Shown: in pieces, positions 52,726 to 61,246 of the stretch
Position numbering within the stretch: position 1 is the stretch's first letter
Layout of the letters: the number at the start of each line of letters is the position of its first letter
Assembly: GCA_017794705.1 (NCBI GenBank)
Contig: CP051235.1
Location: 931,010 to 995,009, forward strand
Direction: 5' to 3'
DNA: 64,000 nucleotides
DNA from: Devosia sp.
Lineage (GTDB): Bacteria; Pseudomonadota; Alphaproteobacteria; Rhizobiales; Devosiaceae
Position numbers and translations under genes: made by a program
The notes under the pieces: generated by a model
Database searches by the model: none
Told to the model about the DNA's origin: nothing
What the model saw: only the letters and a program-made list of their open reading frames with translations

Positions 52726-52763
52726 TTCTGTTTTGCACAGCCCGGCCAAAGTGATTGGCCACC

Positions 52764-53300
52764 ATGCCGTTCGGTGTTAACTTTTCGTTGACCATGGCGG
52801 GGGTGGCATTGGCGGACAAAAAGCCCAGCATTGCGGTAGTTACGAACGGTGCGGCACTCGGTTCGATCATCGAGATGATTCTGTCGCGGCATTCCGACGT
52901 CCGCGTCGTGCGCTGCCGGACCTATGAGCAGCTGGCCGACCACATGCGCATTGCGCCGGCCGATCTGATCATCTGCGATTATGAACAGGACGGCTGGACG
53001 GCCTCGGAAATGCTGGTCAACCTCAGACGGCACGCACCGGGCCGGCATTTTCGCTCGATTGTTCTGACCAGCTTTGTTTCGCACGAAGTCCGGCAGGGAT
53101 GCCGGTTTGCCCAGGTCGACGAAGTGGTCATCAAGCCCATGTCGCCGCTGTTCCTTCTGGAACGGGTAGAAGCCCATCTGGCCGAGGTGGACACCGCGGG
53201 CAATGCTGCGCTTGCGCCGCAACGGTCAAACGGTCGCGACAATGTTGTTCCGCTGTTTTCGGAACCTGATCGCACTGGCGGCCCCCGCGCAGTTCACTAA
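52764..53300 (+). CDS. Degenerate receiver-domain protein
   Basis: The protein has 178 residues from the ATG at 52764; ATG at 52794 is an alternative, and neither has a clear ribosome site. The fold is receiver-like: first strand SIAVVTN, phospho-acceptor Asp in LIICDYEQDG and Lys in VVIKPMSP. The first-strand acidic pair is replaced by Thr-Asn, so Mg2+ binding and phosphorylation are doubtful. There is no output domain. The transposon ends 38 bases upstream and may have cut off its native promoter. Confidence 0.75.
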   Translation: MPFGVNFSLTMAGVALADKKPSIAVVTNGAALGSIIEMILSRHSDVRVVRCRTYEQLADHMRIAPADLIICDYEQDGWTASEMLVNLRRHAPGRHFRSIVLTSFVSHEVRQGCRFAQVDEVVIKPMSPLFLLERVEAHLAEVDTAGNAALAPQRSNGRDNVVPLFSEPDRTGGPRAVH

Positions 53301-53313
53301 GCGAACGCCTGTC

Positions 53314-53859
53314 TCAACTGCGGTGACCGGTGATCCGCGAAACCTTGCTCCACAGATCCTCGACATTGTCTGCGAACTGGAAGTTGCGGTCCTTACCAGG
53401 TCTGCCAAAGGTCAACACGTCTGACACGAAACCCCGAAGCACTTCGAAATTGTGATGGTGATTCAAAAAAACTACCGGACGGACGTGATCTGAGCCGAGA
53501 GTGGCGTGAAACAGGCTGGAAATGCTCGCGAGAGATCCGGGAAGGATCACGTAGCAGTCGCACCTCGCCGCGAGCTGCCGCCACCGTTCGCGCGCGTCTG
53601 ATATCCGGACCAGAGGCACCGACGACAGTGCCCGCGGGGGAACAAAGACGTCGTCGGTAAAAATCTCCACCTCACCTCCCGCGGCCCGTGCGCTTGTGAT
53701 CGCGGGCAGCGGCAGTCCGCCTTCGGTCAAGGTGATCAGCCGGGCACCGCGCCGGGCAAAATAGGCGCCGGCCGAAGACATGACGGATGCGCGTTCGGCG
53801 TCGCCCGGCCCCTTGTCGGACGCAAAGAGTGCCACTGTCAGTCCCGGCTCCCTAGCCAT
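53314..53859 (-). CDS. LOG-like Rossmann-fold protein with altered active site
   Basis: The protein has 181 residues from the ATG at 53859, with a GGGAGGAG site. The layout (TVALFASDKGPGDAERASVM, GGEVEIFTDDVF, CDCYVILPGSLASISSLFHA) follows the lysine-decarboxylase-like/LOG family. The catalytic PGGxGTxxE motif is replaced by PGSLASISSL, and the Arg is missing. A cytokinin-riboside phosphorylase activity is therefore unlikely. It follows the HerA-like gene by 32 bases. Confidence 0.65.
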   Translation of the reverse strand: MAREPGLTVALFASDKGPGDAERASVMSSAGAYFARRGARLITLTEGGLPLPAITSARAAGGEVEIFTDDVFVPPRALSSVPLVRISDARERWRQLAARCDCYVILPGSLASISSLFHATLGSDHVRPVVFLNHHHNFEVLRGFVSDVLTFGRPGKDRNFQFADNVEDLWSKVSRITGHRS

Positions 53860-53891
53860 CACTCCTCCCGAGTTGCGCGCGTTCCGAACCG

Positions 53892-55343
53892 TCAACGGCC
53901 GCGGCGGAGGCTTCCCAAAATGCCTCGCACCAATGAATTCCCCAATTCCCGCGCCACAGTCCGGGCAAATTGCCTGAGCGCGGTTTCGGTAACCGTCTGA
54001 CGGCCGGAACTGCGGTTGTTGCTGGGCGTCGGGCGCAGTTTTTCCTCTTCGACCTGCCGGGTTTCAGCACGCCGTTTCAGGACCTCGAAAGCGGACTCGC
54101 GGTCCAGCACCTCATCGTACAGCCCATCTACCGGGCTCTCTGCAATGATCTGCTGGCGCTCGGCGGGCAGGATCGGCGCCATACGGGAGGAAGGTGGACG
54201 CATCATGGTGCGCCCGACCATGGACGGCACCCCTTTTGCCTCAAGCGTCGACACGAGCGCCTCGCCCACACCTAGCTGGGTAATGACCTCTTCGGTATCG
54301 AAATCGGGGTTGGGGCGGAATGTTTCCGCCGCGACGCGCACGGCTTTTTGTTCGCGCGGCGTGTAAGCGCGGAGGGCGTGCTGCACGCGATTGCCCAGCT
54401 GGGCCAGCACGGGCTCCGGCACGTCGGCCGGGTTCTGGGTGACGAAATAAACACCCACCCCTTTTGAGCGCACCAGTTTTACGACCTGTTCGACCTTGTC
54501 GAGCAGCACCTTGGGCGCTTCATCGAACAGGAGGTGTGCCTCGTCAAAGAAGAAGACCAGCTTGGGTTTGTCCGGATTGCCGACTTCGGGCAGTTCTTCG
54601 AAAAGTTCCGACAGGAGCCAAAGCAGGAAGGTTGCATAGAGCCTGGGGGTGGCCATCAATTCGTCCGCGGCCAGAACCGAAACGTAACCGCGACCGTCGG
54701 TATGCGTGCGCATGAGGTCAGCGATATCGAGCGCGCGTTCACCAAAGAACAGGTCGCCGCTTTGCTGCTCCAGCACCAGAAGTGCCCGCTGGATTGCGCC
54801 GATCGAGGCGGTCGAGACGTTGCCGTAACTGACCGAAATCTCTTTGGCGCGCTCGCCGATATCGGCCAAGAGGGACCGCAAGTCCTTCAGATCGAGCAGC
54901 AGCATGCCCTCGTCGTCGGCCAGCTTGAAGGCAATGTTCAACACACCCTCCTGGGTCGCATTGAGATCAAGCATGCGCGAGAAAAGCAGCGGGCCCATCT
55001 CGGAAACGGTGGTTCTGATGGGGTGGCCCTGGCGGCCAAACAGATCCCAGAAGATGACGGGAAAGGACCCGTACTCGTAATCGTCAAAGCCGATGTGTTT
55101 CGCCCGTTCGGCCAGAAAATCCTTGGGTTCGCCCGGCATGGCGATGCCGGACAGGTCGCCTTTCACGTCGGCGCAAAAAACCGGCACACCGGCCCGGGAG
55201 AACCCCTCGGCCATGATCTGCAGCGATACGGTTTTGCCCGTGCCCGTGGCACCGGTGATGAGGCCGTGCCGGTTGGCGTATTTCATCGCCAGGTATTCAG
55301 GCCGCGTGCTGGTGCCGAGATAAACGCTGTCGTCAACTAGCAT
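53892..55343 (-). CDS. HerA-like ATPase of the DUF853 (YjgR) family
   Basis: The protein has 483 residues from the ATG at 55343 (MLVDDSVYLGTSTRPEYL...). Walker A is GATGTGKTVSLQIMAEG and Walker B LVFFFDEAHLLF. DVKGDLSGIAMPGEP and TQNPADVPEPVLAQLGNR are family hallmarks. It is a HerA/FtsK-related ATPase of unknown physiological role, with no NurA partner nearby. The C-terminal end is basic. Confidence 0.92.
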   Translation of the reverse strand: MLVDDSVYLGTSTRPEYLAMKYANRHGLITGATGTGKTVSLQIMAEGFSRAGVPVFCADVKGDLSGIAMPGEPKDFLAERAKHIGFDDYEYGSFPVIFWDLFGRQGHPIRTTVSEMGPLLFSRMLDLNATQEGVLNIAFKLADDEGMLLLDLKDLRSLLADIGERAKEISVSYGNVSTASIGAIQRALLVLEQQSGDLFFGERALDIADLMRTHTDGRGYVSVLAADELMATPRLYATFLLWLLSELFEELPEVGNPDKPKLVFFFDEAHLLFDEAPKVLLDKVEQVVKLVRSKGVGVYFVTQNPADVPEPVLAQLGNRVQHALRAYTPREQKAVRVAAETFRPNPDFDTEEVITQLGVGEALVSTLEAKGVPSMVGRTMMRPPSSRMAPILPAERQQIIAESPVDGLYDEVLDRESAFEVLKRRAETRQVEEEKLRPTPSNNRSSGRQTVTETALRQFARTVARELGNSLVRGILGSLRRGR

Positions 55344-55480
55344 GTGGATTTCCGTGTCACCCGAGGAGGTGGACTTATAGCGGCGGGCAAGCACCCTCCA
55401 CAAGGCAAAAGGGCTGACCCTGCTGGACATTTGGCGCGCCGCTTCTATCTATTGAGGCCAGGACTCAAGGGGATGGTGCG

Positions 55481-55807
55481 ATGCTGATCAGTACAACAGA
55501 TACGCTGCAAGGTTATGAAATCACTGAATATCTTGGCATCGTGACGGGCGAGACCATCTCCGGCGCAAATTTCGTGCGGGACGTGATGTCGACGGTCACA
55601 GATTATGTGGGCGGCCGATCCGGCACCTATGAGGAAGTTGTGGGCAAAGCGCGCGAGAGCACTCTGGACGAGATGAGCGACCGGGCACGGCTGTTGGGCG
55701 CCGACGCGATCGTCGGCGTTTCGCTGGACTATGAGACGGTCGGCAGCCGTGGCGCCATGCTGATGGTCAACGCGTCGGGAACCGCAGTCCGGTTGCGCAA
55801 GCGCTGA
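55481..55807 (+). CDS. UPF0145 (YbjQ) heavy-metal-binding-like protein
   Basis: The 108-residue protein contains ITEYLGIVTGETISGANFVRD, RGSGTYEEVV-like GGRSGTYEEVV, and RARLLGADAIVGVSLDYETV, a complete YbjQ domain. The family forms pentamers; its role is not settled. It is divergent from the HerA-like gene and has an AAGGGGA-type ribosome site. Confidence 0.93.
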   Translation: MLISTTDTLQGYEITEYLGIVTGETISGANFVRDVMSTVTDYVGGRSGTYEEVVGKARESTLDEMSDRARLLGADAIVGVSLDYETVGSRGAMLMVNASGTAVRLRKR

Positions 55808-55897
55808 CCGGAATTTACCACGCCCACGGGCATTCATGGCCCTGAAGCGGCGAAATGGGTAGGTTCGGGCGGCAATTGCACATGGCGGCCGCTCATC

Positions 55898-57193
55898 ATG
55901 CTGAACAGACGAGATTTCATTGGCGCGTTTGGAGCGACGATCGCACTTGCGCCAGAACTGGCTCAGGCTCAGGCAACGAGCGTAGGGCCCGCTACGGCAG
56001 AAACTTTGTCCACTTTTCAGGCGATGGTCGACCAGGCCGCGGCGGCCGGCGGGGACCTGATGCTGGAAGCCGGGGAATATCTGGTCAACGGCATTCGCCT
56101 GCCTTCGAACCTGACCGTTCGCGCTGCCCGGGGCGCGGTGTCGCTTGTTGCTGCAGGCGGGCCGGTGTTTGTGGCTGACGACAGCCGGAACATCACCCTC
56201 GAGGGTCTGACGTTTGACGGATCGGGCGCTGGCCGCGCGGACGGTGCGCTGGTCGAACTCCAGAACTGCGAAGGGCTGATGATCGCGGACTGCCATTTTC
56301 GGTCGGGGCCGGGAAACGGGATCACTGCCTACGCCTGTTCGGGAAGTGTCAGGGACAGCCGGTTCGAAGGGTTTGGGCAAACCGCCTTGCATTTGCAGGA
56401 CGGCAAAGGCATGGCCGCCCTAAACAATGTCATCAGTGACTGCGGAAACGGCGGGATCAGGGTCTGGCGCTACGAAGGCGGACACGACGGAACGCTTGTC
56501 AGCGGCAATCGCATATCCGCCATTTATTCGCAGAGCGGCAATGGCCAGAACGGCAACGGCATCAACGTGTTTCAGGCCGATGCGGTGATCTGCTCGGACA
56601 ATGTCATTTCCGATTGCGATTTTTCCGCGCTGCGTGCCAACACGACGCACGACACGATCTTTTCGGGCAACCAGTGCCTTGACTGCCGCGAGGTGGCGAT
56701 TTTCTCGGAGTTCGGCTTTTCGGGGTCAATCATTGCGGACAATCTGATCGACCGGGCGGCCAGCGGCATTTCGATCACCAATCTGGACAGCGGTGGTCAC
56801 CTGGCGGTGTGCAGCGGCAATATCGTGCGCAACATCAGCGGCAGTTCCCCCACCAACCCGGATACGGTGCCCACAGGTATTTTCGCCGAGGCGGATACCG
56901 CGGTGACCGGCAACGTGGTGGACAACGTGCCCGGCACAGGGATCGCTGCGGGCTGGGGGCCCTATCTGCGCAACGTGCTGGTTTCGGGCAATGTGGTCAG
57001 CAATGCGCTGATTGGCATTGGAGTGAGCGTTGTCGAGGGCGCAGGCGCGGCCCGAATCGAGGGGAACCTGATTTCAGGCGCCGGCGCCGCGGCGATCGCC
57101 GGCATGCGCTGGCGCGAGATTGCGACCGCGGATTTGTCCACAGACGCTGATCAGTTTGCGAATGTTGACGTGGGCGGCAACACGATCAGCTGA
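55898..57193 (+). CDS. TIGR03808-type Tat-exported right-handed beta-helix protein
   Basis: The 431-residue protein starts MLNRRDFIGAFGATIALAPE, a twin-arginine signal. The rest consists of repeated parallel beta-helix turns (SGNRISAIYSQSGNGQNGNGIN, NVISDCDFSALRANTTHD, VSGNVVSNALIGIGVS), like polysaccharide-acting enzymes. This matches the rhizobial TIGR03808 family. The substrate is unknown. Its 3' end overlaps the convergent asparaginase gene by eight bases. Confidence 0.9.
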   Translation: MLNRRDFIGAFGATIALAPELAQAQATSVGPATAETLSTFQAMVDQAAAAGGDLMLEAGEYLVNGIRLPSNLTVRAARGAVSLVAAGGPVFVADDSRNITLEGLTFDGSGAGRADGALVELQNCEGLMIADCHFRSGPGNGITAYACSGSVRDSRFEGFGQTALHLQDGKGMAALNNVISDCGNGGIRVWRYEGGHDGTLVSGNRISAIYSQSGNGQNGNGINVFQADAVICSDNVISDCDFSALRANTTHDTIFSGNQCLDCREVAIFSEFGFSGSIIADNLIDRAASGISITNLDSGGHLAVCSGNIVRNISGSSPTNPDTVPTGIFAEADTAVTGNVVDNVPGTGIAAGWGPYLRNVLVSGNVVSNALIGIGVSVVEGAGAARIEGNLISGAGAAAIAGMRWREIATADLSTDADQFANVDVGGNTIS

Positions 57194-58205
57194 AGGCGTC
57201 GGTGACGGCAGGGGTTGCCCTCAGCGTGGCGACCTCGAGGCCGCGCCAGTTCTTGATGACCTGCGATTTGCGTTTATCCAGGGCTGCCGACTGGGCCGGA
57301 CTCGGGTCTGCCATCACCTCAATGAGAGCTGCGACCATGGGCTCGGCAGCCTTGATGTTGCCATCGTCGCACTTGAGCGCGAAGCCGATGTTGGCGCCGC
57401 GCAAGGCGCCGCAGAAAACGCCTTCGGCGCCAATCTTGAGCATCAATTCGCCCTCAAAAGCTGTCATCAGGTCAGTATCGATTGTATCCGTGCCGGCGAC
57501 GAGGAACGGGTTGCCGGTCGCGGCGTCGAACAGGATTCGGGCTGGCTGGATCAGGTCGTCGTCAAGGTCGATGCCACTGGTCATGCGGTGAAAGCCCAGA
57601 GCAAAGGCGCTGAGCGGCGCGGCCCAGGTGGGGATCGAACAGCCGTCAGTTCCGCAGCGATCTTCACTCAGATCGGTGCCGATGACTTGCTCGACGCAGT
57701 CTCTCACCAATTTCTGAACCGGATGGTCCCTCTTGGTGTACCCCTCAGTCGGGGCACCCAGCGCAAGCGCAACCGCCAGCATGCCGGCGTGCTTGCCGGA
57801 GCAATTGTTGTGCAGGGCGGATGGTTTTTCACCGGCACTTTTGAGCGCCTTGCGCGCTTCGGGATTGCTGGGCGGGTGAGCTCCGCACTCCAGATCGTCG
57901 ACGGCCAATCCGAGCTTTTGCAGCATGCCGGACACGACCTCGATGTGCCTGGGCTGGCCGTGGTGGGAGGCGCAGGTGAGCGCCAACTCTTCTGCGGTGA
58001 ACCGGAATTTCTGCTGCGCGCCGGACCTGAAAATGGCGAGGGCCTGCAGGCTTTTGATCGCCGATCGTGGGAAGGTGGGCCGCGTGATATCACCGGCCTG
58101 GGCCAGGATTTCGCCATCGGCCCCGACAACGCAAAACGCGCCGCGGTGCAGGTTTTCCACCCAGTTGCCGCGAACGAGTTCGGCCAGTACCGGATTTGCA
58201 GACAT
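57186..58205 (-). CDS. Rhizobium-type class 3 L-asparaginase
   Basis: The protein has 339 residues from the ATG at 58205. Residue numbering coincides with the R. etli ReAV enzyme: Ser48 and Lys51 in FPRSAIKSLQA, and the metal/active-site Cys135 and Lys138 in NNCSGKHAGM and Cys189 in GTDGCSIPTW. It hydrolyses asparagine to aspartate and ammonia. It is unrelated to the E. coli type. No transporter is adjacent. Confidence 0.95.
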   Translation of the reverse strand: MSANPVLAELVRGNWVENLHRGAFCVVGADGEILAQAGDITRPTFPRSAIKSLQALAIFRSGAQQKFRFTAEELALTCASHHGQPRHIEVVSGMLQKLGLAVDDLECGAHPPSNPEARKALKSAGEKPSALHNNCSGKHAGMLAVALALGAPTEGYTKRDHPVQKLVRDCVEQVIGTDLSEDRCGTDGCSIPTWAAPLSAFALGFHRMTSGIDLDDDLIQPARILFDAATGNPFLVAGTDTIDTDLMTAFEGELMLKIGAEGVFCGALRGANIGFALKCDDGNIKAAEPMVAALIEVMADPSPAQSAALDKRKSQVIKNWRGLEVATLRATPAVTDAFS

Positions 58206-58292
58206 AAAGAACCCCGCTTCTCGTATCCCGGTGAGGGAACGCAAAAGCGGGGTCAAGTCAATGGGTTTGGAGGTCGGAAGGAAGGAAGTCGA

Positions 58293-58622
58293 TTACTGGG
58301 CGACGAGTGTGAGATAGCGCGAGTTGACCCAGCCGTACGTCGTGTTGCGTTCGACCTTGCACCAGTCGGAGGAGTTCTCGACGGTAATGCAGCGCTCAAT
58401 CCAGACGTATGCGCCCGGTTCCAGTGCGCTGATCTGCTGCGAGTAGTGGGCGGGCCAGAGGCGCACATTCAGATGATCCCAGGCCTCGACGCCGACGACC
58501 TGACCAAGCTGGTCTATGTCATAACCAGCAGCCAGCGCGGGACTGACGGCGAAAACTGCGGCGGCGAGGATGATGATGCCGGCACCGGCGGCGGCGATCA
58601 GGTTTTTGACTTGGCTGTTCAT
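58293..58622 (-). CDS. Small secreted SH3-domain protein
   Basis: The 109-residue protein has a signal peptide (about 1-31, ending ALAAG) and one bacterial SH3-type domain: LNVRLWPAHYSQQISALEPG, then ERNTTYGWVNSRYLTLV with a Cys pair (ERCITV, DWCKV). Such proteins bind the cell wall or periplasmic peptides. Downstream of it is the asparaginase gene, with a 87-base gap. Confidence 0.82.
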   Translation of the reverse strand: MNSQVKNLIAAAGAGIIILAAAVFAVSPALAAGYDIDQLGQVVGVEAWDHLNVRLWPAHYSQQISALEPGAYVWIERCITVENSSDWCKVERNTTYGWVNSRYLTLVAQ

Positions 58623-58794
58623 GGTTCAATCTCGATTCAGTGTTCCCTTGTCCAGTTGAATAGCGGCCGGGGATTGAACGGTGCGTGATATGCGCATTCA
58701 GAATGCGTTCATGTGGCGAGAGGCGCGTGAATTGCCGATGTGCAGCTAACATGTTAGCGGTCGTCACGGATTTGCAGCGGCGATGGAGGACAGG

Positions 58795-59652
58795 ATGACA
58801 AGGGTTTTGGTCACGGGCGGAACAGGCAAGCTGGGCCGCGCCTGTATCAAGGATCTGGCGGCGCATGGATATGACGTCGTCAACGCTGATACGGCCGGGG
58901 CGCGGGAACAGGCGGTGCCCTTCGCGCGGGTTGATCTGACGGATTTTGGTCAGGTTCTGGAACTGGTGATGGGCGCGACCGACGAAAAGCGGGGCAAATT
59001 CGACGCCATCGTGCATCTGGCGGCGGTGCCCGCACCCGGCCTGACCTCGAACGCGGCAACATTCAGGAACAATGTGCCGACCAGCTACAATGTGTTCGAG
59101 GCGGCACGGATCGCCGGGATCACCAATGTTGTGTTTGCCTCCAGCGAGACAGTGCTCGGCCTGCCGTTCGACACGCCACCACCTTACGTACCCGTCGACG
59201 AGGAGTATTTCCCGCGTCCGGAATCCGCCTACTCACTTGGCAAGCTGCTGGATGAAACCATGGCGGCCCAATATTGCCGGTGGAACCCCGGTCTCAAGAT
59301 GATCGGGCTGCGGTTTTCCAACGTCATGGATCCCGAGGATTATGCAGCCTTCCCCTCGTTTGATGCAGACGCCAGGCTCAGAAAGTGGAACCTCTGGGGC
59401 TATATTGACGCGCGCGACGGCTCGCAGATGATCCGCAAGGCGCTGGAGTCCGACCTGAAAGGCTTCGAGGCGTTCATTGTCGCCAATGACGACACGGTGA
59501 TGACGCGCCCCAACGCGGAACTGTTGGCCGAAGTGTTCCCGAACGTATCCGTCAAACGCAAGTTTGGCCCGAACGAGACGCTGCTTTCGGTCGACAAGGC
59601 CAAGCGGTTGCTGGGGTACCAGCCAGAGCATAGCTGGCGGAATCACGTCTAG
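58795..59652 (+). CDS. NAD(P)-dependent epimerase/dehydratase
   Basis: The protein has 285 residues from the ATG at 58795, with a GGAGGA site. The extended short-chain-dehydrogenase fold has the nucleotide motif VTGGTGKLGRA, an active-site SSETVLG and YSLGKLLDE (Tyr and Lys). A nucleotide-sugar or similar substrate is typical of the family. The specific substrate is unknown. It is convergent with the acetyltransferase-like gene. Confidence 0.9.
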   Translation: MTRVLVTGGTGKLGRACIKDLAAHGYDVVNADTAGAREQAVPFARVDLTDFGQVLELVMGATDEKRGKFDAIVHLAAVPAPGLTSNAATFRNNVPTSYNVFEAARIAGITNVVFASSETVLGLPFDTPPPYVPVDEEYFPRPESAYSLGKLLDETMAAQYCRWNPGLKMIGLRFSNVMDPEDYAAFPSFDADARLRKWNLWGYIDARDGSQMIRKALESDLKGFEAFIVANDDTVMTRPNAELLAEVFPNVSVKRKFGPNETLLSVDKAKRLLGYQPEHSWRNHV

Positions 59653-59656
59653 GCGG

Positions 59657-60769
59657 TCAGTTCAGCGCCTTTTCATACATGCGATGGGTCTTGTAGCGGG
59701 TCGCCCCCATCATTTCGGCGGCCCGCACCATCAAGCGATTGGTTTCAAGGATCTGGCTGAATTCACCGCTGATGTAACCCTTGGCCGAGGCCGCCTGGAA
59801 AGCATGATTGTAGAGCATCAGGTCTATGCCTTGCCCGCGGAACTGCTTGAGCACACCCATGATGATGACGCGCAGGCTCTTTATGGCACCCGGGCGCGCG
59901 TACCAAAGCAGTTTCGGCAGTCCGAAAGGCAGCAACCTGCCGTCGGGTACATGCGCCAGCGCCTCGTTGATATTGGGAATTGCAACAATCATGCCGGCGA
60001 TATCGCCCTCGGCAGTCTCGGCGAGGTAGATGAGATCAAAATCGGCAATCTGTTTCAGGTTAGCGACGAGCAGCATGAATTCCTCACGGCTCATCGGCAC
60101 CCAGTACCAGTTGTTCTCCCAAGCCTTGTTATAGACCTCCCAGATCTTGAGGGCATCGCGTTCGATGTTGGCCTTGTCGAATTTCCGGATGGTGAGAGGG
60201 GAACGGTTTTCAGCGCGCGGCGCGGCGCTGGTCAGTCGTTCGCTCATCTCGCCTTCGCGCAGGATGTAGCAGAACAGATCGACTGACTTTGTGTACCCGG
60301 CAGCTTCCACCAAATCCTGATAGTAGGTCGGGTTGGACGGAATCATGATGAAATTCGGCGTGTCGAATGCATCGACCTGCAGTCCGATCTCCTCGTTCAC
60401 CGAAGGATTGAAGGGGCCGCGAATGAGATTGTGCCCCCAGTTCCGGGCCTCTGCCTCAACCCGCGCGAACAGCAATTCTGCGGCGTCAGGATCATCTTCA
60501 CATTCGAAGAAGCCAAAGTGGGTGGTTGTTTCGCCGTGTATACGGTTATGCGACTGGTCGTTGATCGCAGCGATGCGCCCGACGGGTTTGCCGTCGCGGC
60601 GTGCGACGAACAGTTTCATCTCCGCGTGAGCATAAAACGGGTGTTTCTGCCGGTCCAGGAGTTCTTTCAGCTGCACACGCAGCGGCCGCACCCAAAGCCG
60701 GTTTTCGGGGCAGATCGAGTAGCTCAGTTCGACAAATTCGGAGAAAGCCCGGCCCGTGTCCGCCGGCAC
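59657..60769 (-). CDS. GNAT-like acyltransferase family protein
   Basis: The 370-residue reading begins at GTG 60769. The sequence matches large GNAT-related proteins (LWVRPLRVQLKELLDRQKHP, RDGKPVGRIAAIND, HFGFFECEDDPDAAELLFA, then GEFSQILETNRLMVRAAEMMG). No acceptor is known. The frame stays open upstream for more codons that look coding (RISTLSI), but the only usual start codon is GTG 60769 and it has no ribosome site, so the true start may be further upstream. Confidence 0.82.
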   Translation of the reverse strand: MPADTGRAFSEFVELSYSICPENRLWVRPLRVQLKELLDRQKHPFYAHAEMKLFVARRDGKPVGRIAAINDQSHNRIHGETTTHFGFFECEDDPDAAELLFARVEAEARNWGHNLIRGPFNPSVNEEIGLQVDAFDTPNFIMIPSNPTYYQDLVEAAGYTKSVDLFCYILREGEMSERLTSAAPRAENRSPLTIRKFDKANIERDALKIWEVYNKAWENNWYWVPMSREEFMLLVANLKQIADFDLIYLAETAEGDIAGMIVAIPNINEALAHVPDGRLLPFGLPKLLWYARPGAIKSLRVIIMGVLKQFRGQGIDLMLYNHAFQAASAKGYISGEFSQILETNRLMVRAAEMMGATRYKTHRMYEKALN

Positions 60770-60882
60770 TATCGAAAGCGTTGAAATGCGAAATCCCCCA
60801 GACGCGCATGTGCGCAGCGCAAGCCTATGCCGGGATCAGGCCTTCCGCCAGTTGCTCTTTCGGTTTTGTCCTGGAACTGGAC

Positions 60883-60957
60883 TGGCTGGGGCGGCAGGAT
60901 TCGAACCTGCGAATGCCGATACCAAAAACCGGTGCCTTACCACTTGGCCACGCCCCA
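60883..60957 (-). tRNA. tRNA-Gln (anticodon TTG)
   Basis: On the minus strand a complete cloverleaf can be folded. The acceptor stem is TGGGGCG/CGCCCCA, the D arm GGCCAAGTGGTAAGGC, and the anticodon loop TTTTGGT with TTG. The T arm GCAGGTTCGAATCCTGC and encoded CCA at 60883-60885 complete it. Confidence 0.97.
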
Positions 60958-61021
60958 ATCCGGCGCGTCTCCTACACCGATTGGTCCGCACAAGCAACAC
61001 AACTGAAGCGCGTTTCAATGC

Positions 61022-61050
61022 TTGAACAGGCGCGCCAGCTTGACTATAGA
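61022..61050 (+). promoter_or_regulatory. Sigma-70-type promoter of tRNA-Pro
   Basis: TTGAAC, 17-base spacer, TATAGA, ending 17 bases before the mature tRNA. Both boxes and the spacing are near-consensus. Confidence 0.75.
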
Positions 61051-61067
61051 GAGGGCCGAAATCGTGA

Positions 61068-61144
61068 CGGAGTATAGCGCAGCCTGGTAGCGCACCTCGT
61101 TCGGGACGAGGGGGTCGGGTGTTCGAATCACCCTACTCCGACCA
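61068..61144 (+). tRNA. tRNA-Pro (anticodon CGG)
   Basis: The acceptor stem is CGGAGTA/TACTCCG, the anticodon stem-loop CCTCG-TTCGGGA-CGAGG with anticodon CGG, and the T loop GTTCGAATC; CCA is encoded. An integrase fragment lies about 100 bases downstream on the same strand, marking this as a likely old attachment site. Confidence 0.97.
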
Positions 61145-61148
61145 ACTA

Positions 61149-61180
61149 ATCCCCCTGAGTTATCAATAACTTAGGGGGAT
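61149..61180 (+). terminator. Hairpin after tRNA-Pro
   Basis: A 15-bp stem with one G-U pair and a two-base loop (arms beginning ATCCCCC and ending GGGGGAT). The following sequence has only scattered T, so it may act as a weak terminator or a 3'-processing structure. Confidence 0.55.
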
Positions 61181-61246
61181 GCCCTTCCCGCCCAAAGTTG
61201 CATCGAAATGGTTACTGGCACAATTCTGGCACAGTGAGATTTCGTC

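Noticed and set aside
57120-58688. 522-codon plus-strand frame over the asparaginase and SH3 genes
   Set aside because: Spans two recognised minus-strand genes; the active-site residues of the asparaginase decide the strand.
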